The position numbers and the translations under genes were made by a program. The notes under the pieces are model-generated. The model did no database searches. It saw nothing but the letters and a program-made list of their open reading frames with translations, and was not told where the DNA came from. This document shows, in pieces, positions 36,436-46,093 of a DNA stretch of 64,000 bases. Position 1 is the first letter of the stretch; each line of letters begins with the position of its first letter. Source of the stretch: Tubulanus polymorphus (taxonomy: Eukaryota; Nemertea; Palaeonemertea; Tubulaniformes; Tubulanidae); NCBI RefSeq assembly GCF_964204645.1, contig NC_134026.1, positions 28,414,650 to 28,478,649 on the forward strand, given 5' to 3'.

Positions 36436-37059
36436 TCAATAATTTGCCCACTCTCCTTGATTCACTGTCTTCTTCGTCAGATCTCGATAAGCAGCTCTGT
36501 TTATCGGTCGAGTATTTATATGGATGCCATGTTTTGGCGAGCTACGAAATCTGACCTTCCATTCAGAGTAATTCGTATATAGGTCATTTAATGATTCATA
36601 TTTCGTCGGTAATTCCGATTCCTTCGTCATATCATCGGGAACATTTGGATGATGGTAATATTCGTTCATCATCGGATACGAGTCTGGAATTGTCTCATAT
36701 CCCCAATCTCTGGGGTCACTTGACCATGGCGACCCGTTTGGTTCCCACTTTCCATAGTTCAACGTATCGTATCGCATTGAAGGTACACTCATTTGCTTCT
36801 GTTGTTTTCTGGCCGCTTCCTTGAATGCTAAAACCGCCTTGGCCTTCGGAGTATTGTATAGTTTAGTCAATTTTCCCCAGCCACCTGCTCGATTCAAGTC
36901 CAGATTTTTATCGTCAATGATATGTTCAGTGGGAACTAGATTTATGCTGACATTTTTCGTTTTCTTGGGATGTTGTACTGGAGTTTCATTTGAACGCTGT
37001 AACGACGGTTCCTCGTCGAAATCCTCATCCAGATTCTGTAAACTCTCTTCGTTGCCCAT
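36436..37059 (-). CDS. Orphan 207-aa protein with N-myristoylation motif
   Basis: The open frame extends 7 codons upstream, but an acceptor (TTTTGTAG at about 37061) lies just before the second ATG, so the start at 37059 is preferred: MGNEESLQNL. Gly2 with Ser6 fits the N-myristoyltransferase consensus, implying membrane attachment. The acidic N-terminus (DEDFDEEPS) is followed by a basic helix (WGKLTKLYNTPKAKAVLAF) and a Trp/Tyr/Pro-rich C-terminal half. No known domain is recognised. A noncoding first exon should lie upstream but was not located. The gene converges with paralog C and shares no sequence with it. Confidence 0.7.
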   Translation of the reverse strand: MGNEESLQNLDEDFDEEPSLQRSNETPVQHPKKTKNVSINLVPTEHIIDDKNLDLNRAGGWGKLTKLYNTPKAKAVLAFKEAARKQQKQMSVPSMRYDTLNYGKWEPNGSPWSSDPRDWGYETIPDSYPMMNEYYHHPNVPDDMTKESELPTKYESLNDLYTNYSEWKVRFRSSPKHGIHINTRPINRAAYRDLTKKTVNQGEWANY

Positions 37060-37062
37060 GCC

Positions 37063-38319
37063 TACAAAACAAATACACAATGTGCTTCACTATTCTCTTC
37101 AAGTTATAATTTCACGATTCCCTTTATCATTAATCTATTGGGGTCGTAGGCTTAGTACAATGACATAGTAAAATAAAAAGCTTATCAATTATATCCGGGT
37201 TATGATATAACGTACAAATGTAAGAATGTATCAAACAATTAATATTGATAAGATATCGATTTAAATACAAAATTTCGTAGTTTTTTTAAATACTTGTATC
37301 ACATGTATCTCACCTTAATCGTCTATTCCATTCGATTCATGCTCCAGCGTAACAACATTACAATTCATAACCACAACAGTAACGTAACAACAGTGAAATC
37401 ACCAGCAAAATGCAGTTGTCTCCAGTACGTGATATAATCAAAGGTCAATTCATCGTATCGTCCGTATGTAACTAATTAATGAAACGTTAAATCAGTCCGC
37501 GGTTACCAGGTGATTCGTAATACGCGTACGTCTACGAATAATAAACTACGCAATGTTCTCACATCAAATACGATAAGATATGGTGATTAATACGACAATT
37601 GTTCAAAATTTTGGTCAAAACATCATAACCATAACTAACACTGCAGATGTGCATATGTTATTTTTCAGTCGTCACGATTTTGATAGGAATGCACGCTATA
37701 ACGCTAAATATGTATATACAAAAGCGTCCAGACAGGATATTTGAATGCTTGCCCTTTCACGTGTAAAATGTAAGCAAATATAGACATGGTCATAGATTAT
37801 ATGAATATGAATATGTTATGTTAAGGTCATTACAATTCTTTGGTCAGACAAACACGTCGTAAATGACCAACCAAACATATTTTTTCAATTTCATGACTGA
37901 TGATAATTTTCCTGGTAGTGTAGACTCGCGGTGCCTGGTCGAAATCAACCCGTGGCCATATTCTTCTTCGAATCATGTTTCTTTTTTCAGTGTGAGATTC
38001 TTGTTTGACATTTATTCTTGTGTATTCATTCTAATTAAGCATTCTGGAGTGGCCAAGAAAATCTTAATCAAATATTAGTTTTGATAATTAAACTTTTAAT
38101 ACATTCGATGGTGAATTATCATATTATGTACATGTAGTTCCATTTTAACATATAAATGAATATCGGGGTCATTTTGTATATCAAGTGATAAGATCCAGGC
38201 CTGGCTATGTGAACCCATTTACACAACACGAATACAATGAACCCCGAAAAACTATGGCCTATTAATCAAATGGGTACATCATCTACACAGTTTCAAGCGA
38301 CAGAGATGGGTGATTCATT
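37063..38319. other. Intergenic, nothing recognised
   Basis: AT-rich spacer with short random frames only. It must hold the 5' exon and promoter of the myristoylated orphan and the 3' end of the GPCR gene. Confidence 0.55.
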
Positions 38320-38324
38320 TTATT
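38319..38324 (-). terminator. Poly(A) signal overlapping the GPCR stop codon
   Basis: TTTATT on the plus strand is AATAAA on the minus strand and contains the TAA stop of the GPCR. If used, the 3' UTR would be some 15-30 nt. A more distal site cannot be excluded. Confidence 0.4.
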
Positions 38325-39309
38325 TTGTTTGCTTCATGCAGCAAATCTTCGTACAGAAATATTCACGAATTTCTCGCCCCAGTAAAAGATATATGTAGAA
38401 ATTGACCACATAGTTGCACAATTGGAACTGTGTGAATACATCGAACAGAAATTCCCGCTGGTCCTCGGAGATTGGTAAGAATACAGCGATAGACGATGGT
38501 AGCGTGAAAATTGCGAATGCTAGTGAAACTGTTACAAGCATTATTGTCGTACGTTTTGCTTTCGTAGTTTTCTTATCAGACGAAATCATTTCTGAACCTC
38601 TGAACAACTGAACTACTATAACACAATTTGATGTTATAATCAAAACTAAAGGTAGCAGGTAAACATACACCACAAATGTCATGAAATATATAAATTGGCC
38701 AAATATTTCATAGAAGCATCCAAACTGGTCATAAAAATCCATTATTACTCCTGGGTATAAACCAACTACTAATGTGTTCATTACGAAAATAATAACAATC
38801 GTACATCGGGCGAATCTAGGTGTACATATCAAACGAGATGTGAACGGGAAGAGCACAACCGCCGCACGTTCTAGAGATATCGCCACTATTAACCACGAAC
38901 TGTTTGATGATATCAATCCCATAAAAATTTCATAGATTTGACAACTGATCAGTGATCTCATGATCGGCCCGATTCTTACGCGCAATAAGACAAATTGCAA
39001 CACCGGCATCAACGTAAAATCGAGACAAAACACAAAATCACTCGCGGACAAAACGATCAGATAATTAGCGTAAGATAAACTGCGGAATCTACGACTTATC
39101 ATTATCAGAAAGGTAGCTGAATTCCCAAAGGCTCCCAACAACAACAGGACAAGGAGAATGACCAATGTCAAGGTACGGTAGCTTCCAGACTTGTGTGCAA
39201 CAGTCAACAGGACGATGTAACTGTTGTAAGGTCGACCAACTATCAGCAACTCAGTAGTAGAATTCATCATGTTCAAAGCCACGTTGCATCCGCGAACTGA
39301 GTGACACAA
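38320..39309 (-). CDS. Rhodopsin-class GPCR, 329 aa, single exon
   Basis: Seven hydrophobic segments with class A landmarks: GN in TM1 (N63), LSASD in TM2 (D91), Cys123 at the start of TM3 pairing with Cys198 in loop 2, ERA in place of DRY at the end of TM3 (E148-R149), a Pro in TM6 (P271), and NFYIY for NPxxY in TM7 (N303, Y307). A short C-tail ends with CTKICC, possible palmitoylation sites. MNSTTE near residue 15 offers an N-glycosylation site, and the true start could be Met14 or Met15. The layout resembles the peptide-receptor-like orphans abundant in lophotrochozoans; the ligand cannot be told. The intronless form suggests origin by retroposition within a family. The stop codon overlaps an AATAAA hexamer. 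Confidence 0.9.
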   Translation of the reverse strand: MCHSVRGCNVALNMMNSTTELLIVGRPYNSYIVLLTVAHKSGSYRTLTLVILLVLLLLGAFGNSATFLIMISRRFRSLSYANYLIVLSASDFVFCLDFTLMPVLQFVLLRVRIGPIMRSLISCQIYEIFMGLISSNSSWLIVAISLERAAVVLFPFTSRLICTPRFARCTIVIIFVMNTLVVGLYPGVIMDFYDQFGCFYEIFGQFIYFMTFVVYVYLLPLVLIITSNCVIVVQLFRGSEMISSDKKTTKAKRTTIMLVTVSLAFAIFTLPSSIAVFLPISEDQREFLFDVFTQFQLCNYVVNFYIYLLLGREIREYFCTKICCMKQTK

Positions 39310-40605
39310 GTAGATTTGATATATTTATTATAAAATTTCAGCCTTGTTCGATTTTTGAATGAAAAACATTAAACACGATTTTCTTTTGTAAACCTTTTAA
39401 CCGTTTGAAATTGACTGGTGACAGTGATGTCACACTGTGAGGAATAAACTGTCTGTTTCAGATATTGACACATTTTTTTAACGGCAAAAGCAATCAACAC
39501 AGTCACAATAAACTCTCATACATCAAATCGGGATTCATTTGTTACGTGAAATTATCTGATCTCACAATTCAATTTTGTGAAAGTGAATTGAATGAATTCT
39601 TTGTGGAATTTAATTTTGTAAAATTTCTAAACTAAATTGAAAGTGATTTCCAAACCCAAATGAGATTGTCAAATTACTTTTGATGTTGAATATAAAGTAT
39701 CAGATCTTTCATCAGTTCTACAATAGGAGCAAATACATAAGAAGAATTGCATTTGTAAAGTATCAACAAAAATGATCTATCAGAATCAAGATCTTGGCCC
39801 AAATCCCTGAATAGGCTCAAATGGCTCACAGCTTCACGTTCTAAAGACTGCTAAAGGCCAACTGCTCAACCAACTGCTCATCGCATCCAACGCCGGACTA
39901 GGACTTCCGATTTCGAAGTACTCCAAGTTCGACCTTCATCGTTTATCATACCGCTTATTCTAATATTCTATTCCTTTCAAAATAATGAACAACAAGGCTG
40001 ATATTATGACTAAAACATTTATTTTTTGACTCTTCAGACATTCAAACATACTCCAGATGATTTAGTGGTATAGTTTTTCCATCATTATTAGAAGTTGAGT
40101 TACAAAAGGTTCAATCGATAACGTCCACGTGGATGACAACGTAAACACAAGTTAACAGAAGCTAATCCAAAAATGATTAATTCATGAGGCGGAAGCAAAG
40201 TAACGATTGCCTTGTTGTAAGAGGATAAAATTCCTCTAAAAGTTTTACGTTTGGAGCAAGGGGGGCCGAAACTGAAACTTCACTCTCCGCTCGGGTTCTA
40301 CATGACATTCTAAAAAGAGAAAAGGGCTTAACATCGACACAGCGATGCGATGTGACTAACCACCTTACCACCTGGCTGGCTCCTGTCCGCGGTGGGTGCT
40401 GTGCGATGGTCTAAGTTAATGCCTCCGAACGTCGCTCTGTCAGTTCATCACCACAGACATCGCGTCAACTTCGAACGATATGACACTTTTCATTAAAATT
40501 CGACGTTTTCTCCAAAAATATTTTCTCTCTTTACTCGATTACGTTCACACTTCAAGTATCTTTGATCTGAGGGTAAAAATTCGGTGAGCCTCACAACAAA
40601 AAACA
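39310..40605. other. Intergenic between GPCR and protease, nothing recognised
   Basis: No open frame above noise on either strand and no RNA gene seen. The stretch 39800-40480 is less AT-rich but carries no codon pattern or splice-bounded exon that I can support. Confidence 0.5.
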
Positions 40606-40611
40606 TTTATT
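40606..40611 (-). terminator. Poly(A) signal of the mosaic protease
   Basis: TTTATT on the plus strand gives AATAAA about 20 nt after the protease stop codon (40630-40632). Confidence 0.5.
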
Positions 40612-40629
40612 TTAGTGATTGTACTTTTG

Positions 40630-43600
40630 TCAGTAACCACCGAACAGCTTCATGTTTCTCGTAATCCAAGACTGAAATTGCGAGACGTTTGCGTAAAATC
40701 CATAACGACCAGACTGCGAGCACCCGTCTCCCCAACTGACCAGTCCCACAAGAAAAAATGTATTGTTATATTTCACCGTAAGTGGTCCGCCACTGTCTCC
40801 TTTACAGGCGTCAGCTGCACCCTGAATACCATAGCCAGCGCAAAACATTTCATCAGTGACCACCGAATCCGTGGCATTTATACACACAGACTGCTCAACG
40901 ATGGGAACTTTTACAACATGTAGATTCTTAGGTCTCGGGCCGTCTTGGCCGAGTCTACCCCATCCACTGACCGTCCCTAGTTGACCCGGGCGTAGAGCAA
41001 CGGGATCCGCCGCGTAACAAACTGGCCTGACATAATCGTTGTAAGTAATAGACGTGGCTAGTTTGATGAGAGCGATGTCGTTGTTGTAGGGAACATCGTC
41101 GAAAAATTGATGCATGATGTAGTTTGATGCGACGTAAGTCTGTTCAGCTTTGTCCGCAAACGCGCTCAAAGACCAGGCGTGTCTCCCAACAACTATACGC
41201 AATTCGGATGGTTTCAGATTTCGCCCGTACAGAGCGGCGTATCCGGCAAAACAATGGGCTGCAGTCAAAACCCAACGGTCGTTTATTATAACCCCGCTAC
41301 AGAATTGGTCCCCTAAGTCATCTAGTAACATTGCCTGCCACGGGATGCTCCCTCTTACCGCCTCAGAACCGCTGACAATCAGTCCAGTTTGTTCGTTGTC
41401 GGTTTGTTCGCGAATGGCAACGGTGCCACAAACTATAGGATGTAGATAATTGATATTGATTATCATTTGAATATAGAAGACCAAATCTAATGTATTCACG
41501 ATTTTCGAGTTATACTTACTCTGACCTAATCGACCATAAACGGTCAAGGTGGCTTTGACAGCTTTTTGGCAGTTCCCGCGATTCTTGATAAGGACGCATT
41601 TGTATTCACCGGCATCTTCTTCGGTTATATTCGTGATGTAAATGTAGGAATTGACCAGTTTCTGAACTCGGTTATCCGCTACTATTTCGGTATTGTTATG
41701 ATACCAGCGAACCGAGTCGATATGATCCGCGTAACATTCGAGAAACAAAGACTTTCCAGTCATGACGGCTTTATTCATCGGGGCCTCCCGAATTTCTGAA
41801 AAAAAAAACAATAAGAAATTTAAATTTCTGTTAATGGCCGTAAATGAGTTTTGTCTTATTCAGTACACGTTTGTAGTTGCGGAATTGCTAGACATGCTCT
41901 ATACCAAATCTAAATTAACAAATTAGAATATTTTTTGTTGTTATCACATTATTAGAATACGGTACCTATGTTACAGGGGGTATCAATGTCGTCACTTGTC
42001 AACCAGGCATGGGTCATTGCGCTTGAACCGGAAGTATCACGTGCCACACATGTATATTTTCCAAGGTTTTCAGCTTTCACTTCCGTTATTCTCAAAACAC
42101 CTCCGCGCAAAATATGCACACCCGTCATCCTCGCTTGGAACACAACTGGAGTGTCGTTATGTAGCCTGTTTTCAAAATAAAGATCCAATACTTCTCAACA
42201 AATTGCCATATGGTAAATTTATTGCATTGGTTTATAATAAATTAAGAATGCAAACAGCAAGTAGTCGTGGCCGAGCGGTTAAGGCGATGGACTAGAAATC
42301 CATTGGGATCTTCCCGCGCAGGTTCGAATCCTGCCGACTACGAACTTTTTGAATTTATTAAGGACACATTGCATGCAGCTTATGGTTGTCATTTTACCAG
42401 CTGATCCTACTATATGATTGTGTTCGGCATTGTAGATTGACATCATCCCCAATTCGTACGGTCTGATTCTTTGGTTCACGAATGAACCAGTGACTTGACG
42501 CAGGGCTACCGTTTCCTTCAATTACTGGTTTTCGGAGTTCGTTTGTCTTTCTTCTTTGTGGCAAAGTTGGCAGATGACCTTAATTAAGGAAAAATACCTT
42601 ATTCGTGAAGAATGTTACATTGATTGTTAATGTGGAAATCCTGTTATTTTGAATATCGTACTCGGGCATCTGAGAAAATTACAGCCTCTTATTTGATACG
42701 TGACTTCATCGTAATCACACTGGTTTGAGAGCGTCAGACCATCCGAAGATAAACAGGTTCTGGTGCGGCTCTGTTGTCCGAGACCGCACGATCTGGTGCA
42801 AGGCGACCATTTGGTCCATTCCGACAAAAATGCTCCATCTAAAAAATCATTCGAGAGATCGCATAAACACATTAACTGACAAGAGAGGATTCCTACAAAA
42901 TTACAATATGGCCATTTTCGAAATGGCCCTATAGAGTCAAAGTGATTTCTAAACATATTTTTTTGTCATTTCGAACAGACCAATCATACCTTGATCACAG
43001 CATGGACCAGTTTTACCGGCTCGACAAATACATTTGTGCTCCCACACTGACCAGTCACCGTATCGACAAATACTTCCACAGGGTTCGCTTTCATCCAAAT
43101 CGAGTTTCGATTGTTGACAATATCGTAACTTCTGGTCAAGACTCTGCCACATCCACGAGCAAATACCACGTGATCGGACCCGCGTACCTCCGCCGCATGT
43201 TCTTTTAGTAGAAAAAGTTCAAATGTTACTCAAATCCCCCGTTTTCTTCCCGGAAGATGTGGTAATTTTGTAAAGGACACATAAATTGAACGTAACATCG
43301 ATCAATCAAATAAATATTCATATAAGAAGGGTAATTCTTTATCTTGAAAATAGATGAAACACGGAAGTAACATATATATAATTTTTTCCTCTCGATATAG
43401 GGTCGACCAAGCGAACATTGAAAAGAATGAGTTAACAATATAAATTAGGCCTTATAACATGTGTTCAAATTTACTTATCATTCTATACTCTAATGATCTA
43501 AACAAAAATATATGCAAAAGATTTCGTACGTATAGATTGTACATTAAGTTGCAATTTATATAAAGTTACTGACACTTAAGGGTTTGGCGATAACAACCCG

Positions 43601-43767
43601 AAAAATGAAAGGTAAGGAAATCAAAAAAGAAGTGATAAAAATACATACGCGGAACATTCACTCCAGGAATTCCAAGTCGACCAAGAACACAGTCTGAAAC
43701 AAAACCGTAGACTTTCTGCACATCTTATACCAACCAGAATATAACATATAACCAGAATGAATCTCAT
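40630..43767 (-). CDS. Secreted mosaic serine protease: TSP1, Cys-rich, TSP1, Ig, Ig, trypsin domain
   Basis: Seven exons (minus): 43767-43649, 43201-42990, 42838-42662, 42578-42398, 42165-41966, 41795-41520, 41432-40630; 655 aa, all phases consistent. The signal peptide MRFILVICYILVG leads into a TSP1 module (CSWSTWNSWSECSATCGGG), an EGF-like Cys-rich stretch, a second TSP1 (SEWTKWSPCTRSCGLG) on a phase 1-1 exon, and two Ig domains (NLQC/KYTC and LEC/EYKC). The S1 domain has mature start I407 (IVSGSEA), triad H448, D507, S602 (AAHC, NNDIALI, GDSGGP), and Asp596 at the S1 base, predicting Arg/Lys specificity. C390 can hold the propeptide by disulfide. The residue before the cleavage point is Leu, not Arg. 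Likely an extracellular protease in matrix, clotting or immune cascades. Confidence 0.9.
42261..42342 (+). tRNA. tRNA-Ser(AGA), antisense inside a protease intron
   Basis: The 82-nt cloverleaf starts GTAGTCG and ends CGACTAC plus discriminator G, giving a perfect 7-bp acceptor stem. The A box TGGCCGAGCGG, anticodon loop CTAGAAA (anticodon AGA), the long variable arm of a class II tRNA, and B box GGTTCGAATCC are all intact, and it is close to the vertebrate tRNA-Ser(AGA). No intron and no encoded CCA. It lies between the exons for the two halves of the first Ig domain, on the opposite strand. Confidence 0.97.
42346..42350 (+). terminator. Pol III terminator of tRNA-Ser
   Basis: A run of five T residues begins 4 nt after the mature 3' end, the usual RNA polymerase III stop. 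Confidence 0.85.
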
Positions 43768-46093
43768 GTCTCGATTGTGTGACGTGTCGAGATCGTTTTC
43801 TTCCTAGAAGCCTTCATTTTAAAACGACCCAGGTATGGTAGTAATTAAATCGTTCACAGCACGCATATGACGATCACCGTGACGGCTGATTTCTGACTAG
43901 ACCGAACACAGTATAACAGTACATCGACTGAAAGCTAACCCTGCACGTGTATTACGCTGTAAGGAAGTCAGTGTTTTTCTGCGACGCAAAATACATCGAT
44001 AGACGTGGTCGCGACTCGTTTCCGTAGACTGCGCTTGAAACACTTAGGATGATTGCTCGACAAAGCTACGAGCTTCTTTGTTTACTGAAATAAAATGTCC
44101 TGGCGTATAAGAGATATTTCGAATGTAGGAAAAAATGTCCAAGGATACAACACCCGAGGAAAAATGTCCGAAAATATTTCCACGGAAATATTCTCCTAAT
44201 TTGTAAATTAGGGAATATGTCCCAGCCTTACTTACTTGGTAATCTAGTAAATTTCACACCATAATTACATCAGACAGACAAATATCTGATAGGCATAGGT
44301 CACAATATACATGTTGGTTAAATCATAGACTCTAAAATGATCCTTATGGAGGGGCCTGTTTGTTCTAGGTCATCAATGGTTAAATGATATCTGGCGCATA
44401 TTCGCTGTTACAAAACCGCACAAAATGGTGAGCCATAAAAACTGATAATGATCTAATCTTTTTGCGTTGCGAAATAAGATGAATTTTTTTTTAACAAACA
44501 AAACAAACAGTGCAAATTTTATATAGATTGGATAATTGTGATATAATACGTGGTTTTTAAACTGCAAATTGTGACATTTTTCCTGGGACACATTTCCCAT
44601 GGAAATCTTATTCTGGGACTTAATGTAATCAATCGATCTCTTAGTGAACAACGTTTTGGGTGAAAATAGTATCCATCGTAAGATGTATTACTCCATCTTA
44701 GTAGCTGATCTTATTTAGTTTCCTTATCATTGCAAGTAAATAGCTTAAGTTTGAATACTAATCAATACTACCATTCGACCGATAGGGCGCTTTATGACTA
44801 GGGATGCATTTCAAACAAAAAAGGCTGCACGATTGAGAATGCCTCTTCAGATAATTTTATTGCTCGTGAGAATAATAATCACCCATTCTGATATATAGGT
44901 CACTGTTATTGACGCGACCACACTTGAATTGAAAACTTTCTTAACGTGTTTGATGATCGCGACAAGTGACAGAAAAAACTTTACCAACGAACATTTACGT
45001 TTATGAAATACAAGGCAATAAGTAAGTAGAAATAATGTATATACTAGTATTCAGATATAATGGCGTTTGCAATTCATTTTATATTCATATATAAATCAAG
45101 TTTCGGTTTGATGTGGATCTTCATGAATTGATTTTACTGTAAACTGAAATACGCGATCTTATGCAATTGCTGACGTGAGGTACATAATATCCAAAGCTAG
45201 GAAATTATCATTTAGGATTTCATCCAGACTATCCTAGATATTCTCGTGGCCAGCGAGCAACAGTTATTCATCAGAAAAATTTCTAAAATCTTTTTTTTTA
45301 AATATCGTTGATTGGTAATTTAGGTCATCAGTTGTCACATAAATAAAATCGTAGTAAGTTATCAGATACATACAACGACAATGGTGTTTTTATGCGACAG
45401 ATGTGATTCGTATTCGCCCTATATCCGATTATAGGGATTTACTAGTGTTTGTACACACCACGTTCAGCCTGCTAAAGGTGATATTCCAATGAGATGGATT
45501 TATGTAGATTTAAATATCTATCATTTTGCTGAAATCGGTGTATGGATAATACGTTAATGCCAGATACTATAGGTAAGGTTAGGTAGAGTCGATTGTACTT
45601 TTCAGATATTGTTGTAAAAACAAAAGCTAAAATCAATTCATCAAATTTACAACGCCCTCTGTGTTCACCTCTGATGTCCATCTATTCCACCACGTTTCAT
45701 CTCTTAGATACAGCTATAGGCGGAAACAAATACCGACTATAACATGTTTATGATAATTGTGGATTTCAAAAAAAAAAAAAAAATGAACTCGTCTCGATTC
45801 AATCAGATCCCGATTTTGACCGTGAAAATTGTTAACCAGATCCAATCTGCCGTACGTCAGTCGCTATTGGGCATTGTTTATCAACTCTATCGAGATTCTA
45901 TTTGCTCTATTAGCACTATCGGCGTCCAGTTCCTTGTGTAAACTTCGTCCAAAAGTTCAAAGGTCTCTTCATTTTAACAGTCTAAATAGATTCAAAATGC
46001 GATACTAACACCAAATACGTTTATTCAACCTAGGACACCAATACCGATTCGATCTTCATTAGGGAGTTATTGTTTTTGTGTGAGGGTGTCACC
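43768..46093. other. Divergent intergenic region, protease (-) to SLC13 transporter (+)
   Basis: 2.3 kb with no supportable exon. It must carry both promoters and any 5' UTR exons. A poly(A) run at 45769-45782 and a T run near 44486 are visible. No tRNA or repeat family was recognised. Confidence 0.55.

Noticed and set aside
42279-42521. 80-aa minus-strand frame spanning the tRNA
   Set aside because: It runs through the tRNA and intron. The true Ig exon is 42398-42578 in another frame, with a donor at 42397.
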